A DNA stretch of 64,000 nucleotides, taken from Gnetum montanum. Its lineage: Eukaryota; Streptophyta; Gnetopsida; Gnetales; Gnetaceae. Below the pieces are notes generated by a model. That model ran no database searches. It saw only the letters and a program-made list of their open reading frames with translations, and had not been told where the DNA came from. Both the position numbers and the translations under genes were made by a program. This document shows positions 12,421-24,734 of the stretch, one piece after another. The stretch is taken from the NCBI GenBank assembly GCA_015680685.1, contig MNCI01016273.1:1790273-1854272 (forward strand), written 5' to 3'. Position 1 is the first letter of the stretch; each line of letters begins with the position of its first letter.

Positions 12421-13340
12421 TGGACTAGTCAAGAGCTTGTAGAATGGGTGTTTCTACTAGCTCCTGATTCAAAGTTTGGAAGGCTAGTTCACATTCCCTG
12501 GTCCACTTGAAGGGTACATCCTTTTTTGTTAATTCTACCAATGGTTTGGCAACCTTCAAAAAGTTCTCTATGAATCTCCTATAGTAGCCACTATGTCCAA
12601 GGAATGACCAAATGTCTTTGATAGTTTCTAGTTGATGGGTAATTCCTTGGATGACCTTGATTTTCTCAAGGTCTACCTCTATCCCTACATGTGAAATTTT
12701 ATGCCCAAGTACTATGCCTTCTTGGACCATTAAATGGATTTTCTACCAGTTGATCCTTAGATTAGTCTCTACACATATTTTCAACACTTGCTCTAACTAG
12801 TCCAAGGCTTGATCAAAACTTGCTCTGTAAGTGAAGAAGTCATCCATAAATACTTCCACACCATTTCCTATCTGTTGTTGGAATATGCTTAGAACTAAGC
12901 ATTGAGACATGATAGGGGCATTGCACAAGCCAAATGACATTTTTTTGTATGAAAATGTTCCCCAAGGATTGGTGAACGTGTTTTTGGCTTGGTCTTTTGG
13001 GGCCATTTATGTTTGGTTGTACCCGTTATAGCCATCCATAAAACTATAATAGTGATGCCCTGTGATTGTATCTAAGACTTGGTCAACAAATGGCACTAGA
13101 AAGTGATCCTTGAATGTTGCCATGTTTAACAGCCTAAAATCTATGCACACCCTCCATTTTCCTCCCATTTTAGGCATGATTACTAAGGGGCTAACCCATT
13201 CTCTATCAGCAATGGGGTATATGAACCCAGCCATTAGAAGCTGTTCGATTTCTTCTTTTACTAATTGCTTCAACTTTGGGTTCAATCGCCTCTGTGATTG
13301 TTTTCAAGGCTTCATGGAGGAGTCAATGTAAATCCTGTGC
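12421..13340 (-). pseudogene. Element 1 reverse transcriptase
   Basis: Minus-strand pieces 13285-13007, 13006-12797 and 12730-12425 together span the RT: VKEEIEQLLMAGFIYPI, WVSPLVIMPKMGGKWRVCID, FMDGYNGYNQT, FGLCNAP, and the catalytic box VEVFMDDF. The end is MVQEGIVLGHKIS and LGHSGYYRRFI. The FMDDF box is intact. Breaks lie at stop codons rather than large deletions, so the domain is nearly complete but not translatable as one protein. Sequence and order fit the Athila branch of plant gypsy elements. Confidence 0.92.
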
Positions 13341-14480
13341 TAGCATATCCTAGGATATATACCAATTAATTCTAGATATGACCAGGTGAGGGCTTTTGAC
13401 CACTTGTTTATTACCTTGAGCAAAATTTCTTTTTATTGCAGACCAAGTCTTGTGTTGATCACTACAAGTTTTTCATTCCTAAGGAATGTGTACTCCATAC
13501 TGGTGGGCAATGGTTTTAGCTCTAGGGGCTCTTGTTTAAATTTTTTGGAAATTTCCAACTTTCCCTAGTTGAAGTTTTCTAAGTTAGAACTGGGAAGTTG
13601 ATGGTGGACTCACTCTAATGCATCAATGCTATCTATGTAAGCACAAGTTAAACCCTCAGTTAGTTCCATGTATAGAAGTGAGCTACTTTCTTGATCAGCT
13701 ATCAGCCACTGGGTGTCTTCTTATCTTGTGGTTGCTGCATACAGGCACCTTTGTATGTTGATCATTTGTGCATATTAATTGCATGTAGGCAATGTTAAAC
13801 TTTGCATGACCCATGATCTCTACGTGCAATTGCACCTTGTGTCACTATATGTGATGCATGTAACCTTCTTCTTCTCAATCTTTCTGAAAGTGTTTTCCTT
13901 AGATATTTCTAGGGAAAGATCATGGATTCCTAGGTGCACATCGATAGTGCTTAGCCATGCCCTTTCCATTATGATTGGGAAGTCCCCCTTACTGTTATTC
14001 ACTTGGATCACCAGGAAGTCAGCTGGATATGACCACCCACAAACAATGGTAATAATGTCCTCCACTAATCCCAAGGGGATAGTGATGGACTAGTTCTCTA
14101 ACTCTAAATGGACATTGCTCTTTTTCAATGGGGGTAGGTTCTAGGCCTTATACATTTCTTAGGATATTAGGTTGACACCAGAACATGAATCCAAAAGAGC
14201 TTTGCATGGTTCATTCCTAGCAATTTGTAGATAGATTAGGGGACTCTTAGGATTAGAGAATTTCTTGGAAAGGTGGCTAGATTTAATCCAATCAGTAACG
14301 ACATATGTTAACATGACCATATGCATTGAATGTGGTGTTATGTTCAAAGGGGGCTCTAAAGCTTTAGTTGATATGGAGGCATCCAAAGACTCAGCCACTT
14401 GAGATTGCAAAGGCTTGGTTGGAATGTTGGTTCTGAAGAAAGATATTTTCTTCATATGATTATTAGAACCAATGGTAGGT
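13341..14480 (-). pseudogene. Element 1 protease and PR-RT linker
   Basis: The frame 14455-14159 ends with NEPCKALLDSCSGVNLIS, an aspartic-protease active-site loop. The second residue after Asp should be Gly (compare ALLDLGS in element 6) and is Cys here. The frame 14074-13820 continues with VEDIITIVCGWSYPADFLVI and FPIIMERAWLSTIDV, the C-terminal flap and GRA-type motif of the fold, with G replaced by E. The protease would cut the Gag-Pol polyprotein. These substitutions suggest it is dead. The remainder (13341-13800) is a poorly conserved linker. Confidence 0.82.
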
Positions 14481-16865
14481 TGAGGATTAACAGCTCTTGT
14501 AGCATTGTGTTATTGTGGCTAAGCAGGGAGTTCACCTTACATTGCTAGAGCAAGTTGTAATGGAGCTATTGGTGGAAGAGATGTCGCTAAATTTGAAGGA
14601 TGGTATACTTGTGGGATGTTGCCCCTAGGATAAAGAGTCTTATAGTATTCACGGGCTTGGTAGTGATGTTGGGGAGTAACGTGACCAACAGAGTCACGTG
14701 GAGAGATTGGATGTTGCATGTAATATCCATATGGGTCTAGTTACTGGTAATGATATTGTTGCCTTGGTGGTGGCATTCCCCATGATTGTGGGTGCTATGA
14801 CTACTAATGTTGCTCAATTGGTTGTGGTAGAGTTCCACTTGGATAATACATTAAAGGTTGGTGGAACTGCCTTGGGTTACCTTGGGGATAAGGTAACCAT
14901 TGGGATGTTTGCCATTTGTTTAAACATGGATTAAATGCCACACCCCAAACTCCTATAAATGTGATATTACAGGGAAACATCCCTTAGGATGGTTGTATTG
15001 ATAGATCTCACATCCACTATCATCATCTGTATCTAAATCCACAACCTCTTCAATAATACCAAATTTATCCTTATCCTTGTTACGTGCATTTTCTGCTTCT
15101 CTTTTTGTACTTTTGTTATGATCACTACCTCACTCCCTAGACTCCTCTACTACTTTTTAGGATAGATTGAAACCTACTATCCAGGGAGTCATACATTTGG
15201 TCTACCTTTATTGATACTTCTGATGTTAACTTTTGAATAGGCAAGGTTTTCCTATTCACCATCTCTTTGAGTGGTGACTCTTCCTCATCCTCACAAAATC
15301 GTACCCCCTTCTTTTGGAGGGAAGGATCTCAGTTGTATTCTTCCACACACTCTCTTTTTCATAGCTCACCTTCTTCTTTAGCTACTTGCTCCAATAGTTT
15401 GTGAATTTTATGGAACCTATGCTTGGATAACCTTCTTATTTCATGCCTAAGCCCATCTACAAGATGGTGTAGTTGATCCCACTGCAAATAACCATGGCTA
15501 GGAAAACAATGTAGTAGTTCATAATAGCATCCCATGGAAACATCCAAGGGTTCATGAATTCCTTGTTTCCATCCTTGGATTTGCTTTCATAGGTTAGACA
15601 CTTGGGAGTACATTTGGTACTTATTATTGAATAGTTCTAACATAGTACTCCACCTATAAATGGATTCTAGTTCTAAGGACTAGTACCAGCTTTCAGCTTC
15701 TTTTATTAGTATCCTTGGGAACAACTTAAGCTTTTTCCATTCATTTTTTATGTTTTGCAAGGCACACACATCTTAAAATTCTTGTAAGTGATTTTCAGGA
15801 TCTACATTATATCCCCCTTCAAATCGTGGGATGTTGTTCATGTCTAGCCTCTTGATCCTACTATCTTTTTGGTGCCTTGTTGGAGCTCTTACTACCTCAG
15901 TTATATCTAGCATGCTTTGCATGAATAGTAGGGGTTCATCATGATCATCTCGTTCGTAGCATCTATGGTGTCTACGCAGTTCCCTACTCTTCCTTCTTCC
16001 TCGATCTTAGTTGTCTTGTTTGTGACTTCCACTTTTTTTACCCTTATCCTCATGATCTGCTTCTCTATGGCTACATCCAAACATATAAGAATAGGATGAA
16101 GGAGATGATGAAGGTGAAGAAGAAGGGGAACTTCCATCATGATGGTGTTTACTACCTTCTCTTTGGTGGCATCTGCCTCGATCATGATTGCGATCAGAAT
16201 GCACACCTTTTTCATGTGTCTTTGTTTCTTTTTCAAGCTCTTTGTGTCTATTAGTATCAATACTTGGGTTGTGAATAGTAGAATGAAGGTTCTGATACAT
16301 AACCCCTTGGCCAAAGTCAAGGGGAGGAACATCGTTAACGTGGGTGAGTGCCTGAGGTAGGTTCATCACCCTCAATTTCAGTTAAAACATGTAGGGCATC
16401 CTTAGACCACTTTCCCTTCAAGGACTTATGGTGTTTCTCCTATTTCAAGTTCCTTTAAAATTGCACTTCAATGGGATGATAGTCTCTTGAATCATAGTCT
16501 TGCGCAATGTACTCTGCATGTAAGTGATGCATGCCTATTCGTGTGAGAGCACAAAGAAGCATACTTGGGACTAAATGATCGGGAGGTAACACTATGTTAC
16601 CTTCCAAGTCACACCAATGCAGCTATTCATCTTGGTGTAGAATAATGGTGAAGTCAAGTACATATTCATCAAGATGAATATATACCACACGAAACTGTTG
16701 AGGAACTAGCAGGTCAACGTCATGTGTATTTTGCTGCCAATTGCTTCTTGTATTAGTCCTAGGTGCTAAAGTGCTTTTGTGCGAAGAAGAAGAGATCTTG
16801 TCTTGTACAATGTGCAATGTACTATTACCTTTTCTTAACCAACCCTAAGGGTTCATTCCAATAAT
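14481..16865 (-). pseudogene. Element 1 gag
   Basis: The minus-strand gag is in several frames. The N-terminal part (16817-16623) contains IHLDEYVLDFTIILHQDE. A His/Ser/Pro-rich basic segment (16375-16007) has repeated SSPSSSP. The retrotransposon gag core at about 15900-15359 contains RFEGGYN, WKQGIHEPLDV, HGYLQWDQLHHLVDGLRHE. A Cys/His box near 14966-15008 reads GCEIYQYNHPKGC, and a Pro/Tyr/Gln-rich tail reaches about 14537. Gag forms the virus-like particle and binds the RNA. The second Cys of the knuckle is Tyr here, and stops interrupt the frame. Confidence 0.88.
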
Positions 16866-16910
16866 GTGAATGGTTTCCTAAGTTCTACTTAGTGCACAAA
16901 CAACTAAGTC

Positions 16911-16926
16911 CCTAGCAACGGTGCCA
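16911..16926 (-). other. Element 1 primer-binding site (tRNA-Asp type)
   Basis: On the minus strand it reads TGGCACCGTTGCTAGG, starting two bases inside the 5' LTR. It matches 13 of 16 positions of the complement of the plant tRNA-Asp 3' end (TGGCGCCGTTGCCGGG). This is the usual primer of Athila elements. Confidence 0.85.
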
Positions 16927-16927
16927 A

Positions 16928-17744
16928 TGATGAGCAGTGAGTTACCCCTACACTCAACCATACAAATACAAGTGTTTCATGCATGATCCAATCGAAATCC
17001 AAGGACTAAGTGCCTATGCACCCTTGAGGAACAATAATGGATTGATTAATCATTATCCTCCCAAACTTGTATGTCATGGTTGTATGGTTAAGTAAGCTTG
17101 AGGCAAATGATTTTTTTGGCTTTTATGTGTTTTATATCCTGTGCTAATAAGGAGGTGAGAGAGAATTAACTAAGTAGCTAGTCTAATTTAGCCATTCATT
17201 AACTAAGTTTTAAGTATTCCTAACACCAGTATCCATTCCCACTTGCCGTACATATCCTGAACCAATGCAACGCTGCTAGGATTACCAAACGCTAATCGTT
17301 ACTAGGTTACCAAGCGCTACACGCATGCTCAAAGCGGTTGTATTGAGTGTATTTAACTAAGAGAGTTGTAGGGTGAGAGAACTCATAATTAACTATGAAA
17401 TAATTAAATAATAATTAACACTAATTAATCTATTCTATATGCTATAAGGTTTATCATAAAGTTCATCTTTATTGCTATACACAAAGTGTGCTCAGGTACA
17501 CAATGCTGGAATAAAGATTCGTTCACTCTATGACTCCTACTGCGAGCATGCAGAAATAATTCGAACTCTGGAAAGAGAAAATGGTAAATGTTTGGCTAAG
17601 GAACTAATTCTTAATTGTGGGAACCAAGGACACTGCCTCTTATTTATAGATAAAGAGACAGGCCATGATATCGGGTATCCGATATCGCATGGTCGATCTA
17701 ATATTGTGGACGTGATATCGCGTACATGATATCACAGTTCACAA
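16928..17744 (-). repeat. Element 1 5' LTR
   Basis: It starts TGATGAG on the plus strand and ends at CACAA just before the GTGAT duplication. The terminal TCA is mutated. The minus-strand TATA box is at 17641-17648. GATATC motifs occur at about 17665-17735, including CGATATCGC. Compared with the 3' LTR there are many substitutions, indicating an old insertion. Confidence 0.9.
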
Positions 17745-19309
17745 GTGATAAAAAATAATATTTGATATGTAATGATTGACAAAACTCTTGTATTTCTTGG
17801 CTACTAAAATGTGGTCCACTATCGGTAATAATGGTTAGAGATAGGTTAAAATGATATACTATGTTACCTAGGATGATTTTATAAACTTGTTATGTTGTTT
17901 TTTTTCTCAAAGAAATGTCTTCAATCCACTTAGGAAAATACTCAGTTGTAGTGAAGATAAAGTTATGTCTTGTAGAGGATTTAGATGTTATTAATCTAGT
18001 TATGTCAATTCCCAATCATTGGAACAACCATATAATCAACAATATGTGTAATTCTATTAGTGGTACATGTATCAGGTTGTCCCATTAAAAAGTGTCATAA
18101 GTTTTTACCTTCTATAGGTAGTCACTTTCCATATAAGGTGAGTAGTATCCTAGGCATGTAATCTTATTAGTCATGGCTCTAGATTCTATATGTCTTCCAC
18201 ATATTCCATCATATACCTATTCTAGGACTATATGGGCTTTTGCTTTACTCTAGCATACTAATAATACACTACCAAAGGATCTTCAACATAATGTGTCATT
18301 GATCACAATAACATATTGTTTTGATCATTTATGTACAAGATCATTTTAAGAAGCATTTAAGTTTTATTGAGGTTCACTATGCATGAGATAAAACTTGATA
18401 TCATCATATCATTCATGTGGAGAAATGTTATCTATGGTTTCTATGAAGTTGCTTTTAGTGTTTTGCATGATGGGATGAGCATAATTTTCCATTATGAAGG
18501 GTAACTTGCTAAACACTTTAGTCCTCACACTTAAGGCTAAGGTAGTAATGGCATCAAATAGTGTATTTTTAGCTTAGGAAATGTGTAAATTTTAACATCT
18601 ATAAAATTGTTGCATGAGTATTTTGGCTAAGTCATAGTATGCTCACAAGTGTTTGGCCTTACAAGTGTATAGCTCGATTACCTAGTTGATCACCAATTGA
18701 GAATCATTTTTTACAATCAAGAATGTAAATCCATGATTATGAGCTATCATAAATTCCCTAATTAACCATTCATATTCTACCACATTATTTGTGCATGAGA
18801 ATTGAAAGAAATAGGAAAAAGGTTGGAATTCACTAGAAGCAAGTGTGATGATGACAACAACACTAGCTTCTTGCATAGTTGAAGCTTCATCAAAGTACAT
18901 AATGACCTCATAATCTTTGAGAATATCATTGATAATGTTAATATGTTCATCAAGAAATTTAGGATCTATGGCTATGTTATCTTCAATTTGGAAAGTAAGT
19001 TGTGTGGCTATATCTTGACCTTTGTTTGTGGCTTGGAAAACATAGTATAGGTTGAAATTGATTGATATGACTTTTCATTGGGCTATTCAACTACTCTAAT
19101 GCATATTAGATGTAATGGCCCTAAATATGTTGTCTTTACATATGATATTAACTTGACTCCTAAAGATGTAGTGGCTTCACTTCTTTAAGGAGAAGACTAA
19201 GACTAGAAAATGCTTTTCTACTTCAATTTATCAAGTTTCATAGGCTATTAATACATGGCTCAAGTGGTAGATTGGTATCTCTGCTCTATCCTCTCATTTT
19301 TAACAAAGT
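17745..19309 (-). pseudogene. Tat-like gypsy pol: RNase H pair and integrase N-terminal part
   Basis: On the minus strand, from 19309 down, there is the tail of a first RNase H (VLVFSLKK, VNIICKDN). A second RNase H of the archaeal-like type follows: MYFDEAST at 18900, SCTNNVVEYEWLI, and KNDSQLVIN at 18684. The integrase then begins, with ICGRHIESRA, CLGYYSPYMESDY, LGIDITRLI, TEYFPKWIE and IITDSGPHFSSQEI. The reading continues into 7896-7350 across element 1. An extra RNase H placed before integrase is characteristic of the Tat/Ogre group. Many stops make it a relic. At 19309 it is cut by the LTR of element 3. Confidence 0.85.
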
Positions 19310-20178
19310 TGATGAGTGGTGAGGTACCCATATGTCCAACCATACAAATCACAAGCATTCACACACAATTTGGTTGAATTCCATAGACCTTAAGTTCCTA
19401 AGTACGTTGGTTCTAGGACGTGAAAGCTAATCATATAATTATTGTCTTCACAACCATATTTTTGGAGCTTAATTATATGGTTAAATGTAAGTGAGGCTCA
19501 TGACTTTTATTATCTTATATTTTATTTATCTACCATTAACAATAGGTTGAAGCTCAATTTATAAATCAATTTAATTAATCTAATTGCTAATTAATAACTA
19601 ACTATATTAACATAAGTATCCAGTCCCACTTTTCATGCACATCCTAAACACATATAATGCTACTGGGTTGCCAAATATTAGGCGTTGCTGGAATTACCAA
19701 GTGTCATATGCATGCTCGAAGTGGTCATACTTACATGCTTAATTAACAGCTATTTAATCTAGCTGGTTTGCTTTAGCTTAATTACTTAGTAGTATTAATT
19801 GAAATTACATAAAAAAATTAAATGCATGAGTATAATATTTAAGCTAGCCAAAGTGCTACAAGATTTGATCAGAAAGCTCATCTTTATTATCGCATACACT
19901 GCCATGCTCAAGTACAATAGTGGTCAAATAAAGATCCATACATTCAATGACTTTTGCTATGAGAACTTTGGAAAATATTCTTACTTTGGAGAAAAGAAAC
20001 TACAAGAGCTCTACTATGCTATGAAAAAAACTATGTCAAACTGTATGCCCAAGTGCTATATTTATAGGCTAGCACACACCTTGCAATATCAAATATTAGA
20101 CATCGCATCCTAGGACTCAATATCAAGTATCTTATATCAAGGCTTCAATATCAGAGCTAGGTAAAACACGATTCATCA
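19310..20178 (-). repeat. Element 3 3' LTR
   Basis: Termini are TGATGAG and ATTCATCA. The minus-strand TATA box is at 20059-20066. AATATC/GATATC-like motifs are spread over 20080-20160 but more decayed than in elements 2 and 6. The polypurine tract side reads TCATGGGGCTA on the minus strand. Confidence 0.88.
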
Positions 20179-22099
20179 TAGCCCCATGACTAAATGAAAA
20201 CTCATCCTCAAGTGAACAAAAAGAGGAACAAGTCTCTTACAAAATATTGGGAAGGTATGGGATTATTAACTAACATGAAAATTGATTTAGAAGGAATAGA
20301 TAGACTCTAAGTACCCAAGTGTACGGATTTACAATCTTTACAAAAGTGGGTGTTCATGACAATAGAATTGAACACCCTAGACAACACTAACATCCAACTC
20401 CTCTGGTAGTTGAAAAGTGAGAAACAATATTCAATAATCATGAAAGATCCTTGTCGCATGGCACTGCTACTTATCCTTTGGTGAAGATAATCCCGCTTCT
20501 AGTCCATGCTTCCCACTATAATCACAACAAAATTAGGGATTCGTGTGCAAGGTGTAATGTATAGCTATTAGGTACCTTGACTCATCAGTAGTTACACTTG
20601 GCTATGTTGTAATTATAGTGGATTAATTCCTTTCAATAGTGTTAGCAAGAAGACTAAAAAATAGGATGGAATGGATAAGCAATCCATTATTAAATTTTGA
20701 ATAGCTTGAATGCAATGAAATGCTTGAGGAGGGTTAACGAATTCATAACAATAAAAAGAAAAAGATGTCATAAAAAAATGTTGTGAAGATGCACACAATT
20801 GGATGTCATTGATGGGGCATGCAAAAGGATTTGATTGTGAGAGTGTTTAAGGATAAAGAACTTAACTAACCCAACCAAAGGATATGCAAGTGGGGCCTTC
20901 CCAAAGTAGGAACAAGTCTCTTGATGTCCTTACATAACCTCAAACCAAGGAGTTTTTGGGCCCCATGGATGATTAATAGTTATGAAAAGTGAAGTACAAA
21001 TATCCCCAAGAAACTACCTAAGAATTTTAACACATCAAACCAAGACATTAAACAAGAACATGAAATCAGTACTGAGGTGAGGCATGGAAAGCATAGATGG
21101 ATGAGAAAGAGTGGAATGGGATTCCCAATTAAGGTCACATGAAGTCCTTTGTGAATTTTATGGCTAAACGACCTGATAAAATGTATTCTTAGTCAGGATC
21201 AAAACCAACTATGTTGAATGACTTCACATCACCATTCTAAGACCAGTCCATCCCCTTGAGACATAGGAGTTCTCACATAGAACAACTACTTTTCCTTATT
21301 TAAGAAGAAGAGAGAAGAAAGAAGTGAGAAAGGGAATTAGTTAGAGGACCTTCAGGCATGGGTAGCATGCCTTTCTAGTCCCATAACTAGTGCTTGTAGC
21401 TCGTTTATTTTGTCTAAGGGATGTGCTTTGAATTTCCATCATTTTTGTTATTTTTTTTCTTTTGATATGGAAACCACACCATGCAAAGACTTATTTAAAT
21501 TCCTCTTATTTGTTGACATAGAATAGTAAGAAATCCATGACAACACACATGCACCCAAGTAAGTAGAAAGATACAAAGAGTACTTGGTCCCCTTGAATTC
21601 CCACCCTATTCAAACCTTTGAATCCTTCCCAAGTCCAAAAACTACCAAGGTCACTAGTTCATCAAAGTTTTATTGATGGGAAAAGGACCTCACACTTCTA
21701 GAAGGAAAATCAGAGTGTGTGGATGGGTGGATGTTGTGGACTCACTATTTGCTTCATGAAAAAGAAACCATTTCCAAGTTATTAGTAACAAAATTCAAAG
21801 CTATAATCTAGACACCAACAATCAAATAACTAGACAACACATGCCCACATCAAATAACTACACTATACCCATTTGTCAATAAGGCACATTATTATTAAAA
21901 CACAATAAGAAAATCATACCAAAATAAAGAAAAATATACAAGAAATTGTAAAGAAATTAAGAAAAATAAAATGTACTAATAATGTTGTAAAACAAAAAGA
22001 TGAAAAACTAAGGTGTTACTTATATAGTTAGCATGGATGACCATCTTCCCCACAACTAAGTGGAAAGGAGAAGATCTAAAAGATTAACTGTGGTTGTCC
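20179..22099 (-). other. Element 3 noncoding 3' region
   Basis: Collinear with 8705-10689 of element 1. The strongly conserved block containing ACCATGCAAAGACTT lies at 21471-21493. Upstream is a T-rich tract, and a shared AGTGCTTGTAGC(T/C)C motif occurs near 21390. No conserved frame is seen. Confidence 0.75.
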
Positions 22100-23310
22100 A
22101 TCCAATGAGGCATTTGTTGCATTGGCTTGCTTAGGCTTGTGGAAAGGTTTGACTTATTGTATGTTAACCAATTGCTTCTTGTCTGGGGTCCTAGGATTGT
22201 AGATCATCATAGCCCCAAAAGGAAAAGTTTTGTAAATGATATAAGGTCCTTCCCACAATGTCTAGAACTTAGTTTGTTGAAGTACATGTGTGGGGTTCTA
22301 GTAGAAGACCTTATCTCCTAGTTGAAATTTGACTTTCCTAATTTTGAGGTCATGGCACTTTTTGTTGAATGCCTTGTGTAATTCGTTAGATGATAGGGCC
22401 ATCAATCGATCTTTGTCTATCAAGTTGAGATTCATTAATCTTTATTTTTATGCTAGACTTAAGTCAAGGTCAATGTCATAGGTTATTGAAAGTGTACAGA
22501 GCTCGAATTGAATAGGAAGTGTTGGTAATTTTCCATACACCAAATCATAGGAAGAATAGCCTATAGGAAGCTTCCATGTTGAGTGGTAGGACTAAAGAGC
22601 ATCATTGAGTTTGGTGCTCTAATCTCTCCTATATTTGCTAACTATTCTTGTTAAGATCTTTGTGATTTTCATATTTGCAACCTCAGCTTGGCCATTGACT
22701 TGGGGGTGGTAGGGTGTTGTTAGTTTATATTCAACCCCAAAGCATTCCATAAGCTTTTGAAAGGTAGTTCCTATAAAGTAGGTTCCATTATCAAAAATTA
22801 TCAAAAACCTATTTACAAAATTTTGTTATATAAATCAAGCAGTAGTAGAAGATGTATAGTCGATGATGGCTACTTTTTCTACCCATTTCATACAATAGTT
22901 AACAACGACTATGATGTATGCCTTTTCATTTGACATGGGCATCATGGAAACCATGAAATTAATGCCCCGTATGTCTAAGGGTTCTAGTGGTTAAATTCAC
23001 TACTGAGGTCCCTCCATTTAAGTAGTTGTTGTACCATCTCGTTGGCAGCATTCATGAGAGTGGACAAATTGATGAGCTTCCCTAAAAATATCTGGTGAAC
23101 AATACCCTACAATCAAGATTATAATGGTCATGTGTCTCCCAACATAGTGGCCCCCACAAGAACCCTCATGAGCATCTTGGAGAATGTGTAGTTGATTAGC
23201 ATCAAGGACACATCAACAAACTAGGTCATTAGTGTACACCTTGTAGAGCTATCTGTTGATCTTCATGAAGCATTTCACCTAGTGAAAAAAATGTTGTTTA
23301 TTTTGGTGGT
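22100..23310 (-). pseudogene. Element 3 integrase
   Basis: The longest intact minus-strand piece is 22804-22619. It shows IIFDNGTYFIGTTFQK and TPYHPQVNGQAEVANM with the catalytic Glu in NGQAEV preserved, followed by TKILTRIVSKYRRD. Flanking sequence aligns with element 1 integrase on both sides, including the zinc-binding part near 23050-23250 and the C-terminal basic part near 22100-22450. Stops and frameshifts are frequent. Confidence 0.85.
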
Positions 23311-23519
23311 CCAAACCTTGTGACATCTCTTAAGTGAGAAGATAGGTGAGAATTCCATCATATCATTTAGGCTCAATGGGAAATTATTTAGTTATAGCCC
23401 CAACAAAGAGGAGTTCATTAGGAAACATATCAAATAGTAGGCTTTCTTCCTCTTTGTTGTCCCATCGCAACTGAGACAAGTGATCAGTGACCACACTCTC
23501 AGTTCCCTTCCGGTCTACC

Positions 23520-24645
23520 ATTGTAAGATAGAATTCCTATAAGATCACAAGTCACCATATGACACAAGGTCTTAGCATTGGCTTATTCATCAATAAGTGA
23601 ATCACACTATGGTCAATGTGCATAAATACTTTATATCCAAGCACATAGTGCTTGAACTTCTCTAGAGCAAATACCATTGCCATCAATTCTATTTCTATGG
23701 TGGTGTAGTTCATTTTTGCATCCATAATGCTTCAGCTTGTGCAATGGATGTTTCTTATTTTCCAACTACATAAGCATAGCTCCTAAGATATAATTTGATA
23801 CATCCATCATAACATGAAATGGTCTAGACCAGTTGGGTGCCTGTAGAATTGGAGTTTTTATAAGTTTCGCTTGCAATTGTTGGAATGCTTTTTCACATTC
23901 CTTGGTCCAAAAAAATGAAGCATCACTCTTTATTAGCTCAACCAATGCTTTTTTGATCTTAGAAAAATTCCCTATGAATTGCTGGTAGTAACTAGTGTGT
24001 TTAAGGAATGATCGAACATCTTTGACTATTCTAGTTGATGAGTGATTCCTTGGATGATCCTTATTTTTTTAGGGTTAACCTAAATCCCTACTTGTGAGAT
24101 TTGATGCCCCAATACAATGCCTTCTTAAACCATGATATGGATTCTTTGAAAATTAAGCCACAAGTTTGTTCCCATACATCTTTTTAGTACTTACTCAATG
24201 TAGTCCTTGGCTTGCTCAAATGTGGCTCCATAAGTGGAAAAGTCATCCATGAAAACTTCCATCCCACTACCAATATACTACTTAAAACTAGGCATTGGAA
24301 TGTAGTAGGAGCATTGCATAGACCAAAAGGCATCTTGCAATATGAAAAGGTCCCCTCAGGACTCATGAATATTGTTATAGCCTAGTCCCCTAGCACAATT
24401 TGAATGTGGTTATAGCCATTATAATCATCCAGAAAACTGTAATAGCAATGCCTAGATATGGTGTCTAACACCTAATCAATGAATGATAATGGAAAATGAT
24501 CTTTGAATGTTTCCATGTTTAACAATTGAAAATTGATGCAGACCTACCACTTGCCACCTTTCATAGGCACAATCACAAGTGGACTAACCCTCTCACTATC
24601 TGCAATGGAATAGATAAACCTCGCCTTGAGGAGTTGTTCGATTTC
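23520..24645 (-). pseudogene. Element 3 RNase H and reverse transcriptase (truncated)
   Basis: On the minus strand, RT extends from about 24645 (EEIEQLL-like start) through SPEGTFSYCKMPFGLCNAP (24366 downwards). The catalytic box EVFMDDFSTYG lies near 24250, with all Asp residues intact. It then continues to the RNase H around 23820-23520. The N-terminal beginning of RT is missing at the breakpoint near 24645. The best preserved pieces are in different frames. Confidence 0.85.
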
Positions 24646-24721
24646 CTAATGAACTCCTCTTTGTCAGGGCTATAACTAAATAATTTCCCACTAAGCCTAA
24701 ATCAATATGTCTCTTCATAAC
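24646..24721 (+). repeat. Inverted copy of a pol linker fragment
   Basis: 24646 to about 24705 is nearly identical to the reverse complement of about 23376-23425 of element 3 (the RNase H-integrase linker, PNELLFV-like). Here it lies on the plus strand. The shared TTTCC at the junction with element 3 suggests microhomology. It stops at the T-run of the LINE. Confidence 0.75.
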
Positions 24722-24734
24722 CCTTTTTTTAGAA

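Larger units (their letters stand above)
7897..17744 (-). mobile_element. Element 1: full-length Athila-like Ty3/gypsy retrotransposon
   Basis: A 9.8-kb minus-strand element with two LTRs of about 810 bp and a GTGAT duplication. From right to left it contains the 5' LTR, a tRNA-Asp-type primer-binding site, gag with Cys/His motif, protease, RT, RNase H, integrase, a roughly 2-kb noncoding 3' region, a polypurine tract and the 3' LTR. The Athila assignment rests on the tRNA-Asp primer site, the RT context (HFMVQEGIVLGHKIS-like) and IN features. All genes carry stops and frameshifts. The LTRs differ at many sites, so the insertion is old. It lies inside the integrase gene of a Tat-like element. 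Confidence 0.92.
19310..24645 (-). mobile_element. Element 3: Athila-like copy, 3' half only
   Basis: Minus-strand element with 3' LTR, noncoding 3' region, integrase, RNase H and RT. It breaks off within the N-terminal part of RT at about 24645, where an inverted fragment and a LINE follow. Protease, gag, primer-binding site and 5' LTR are missing. It sits in the RNase H region of the Tat-like pol. The expected left duplication AAAGT (19305-19309) cannot be checked because the other end is lost. Confidence 0.88.
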
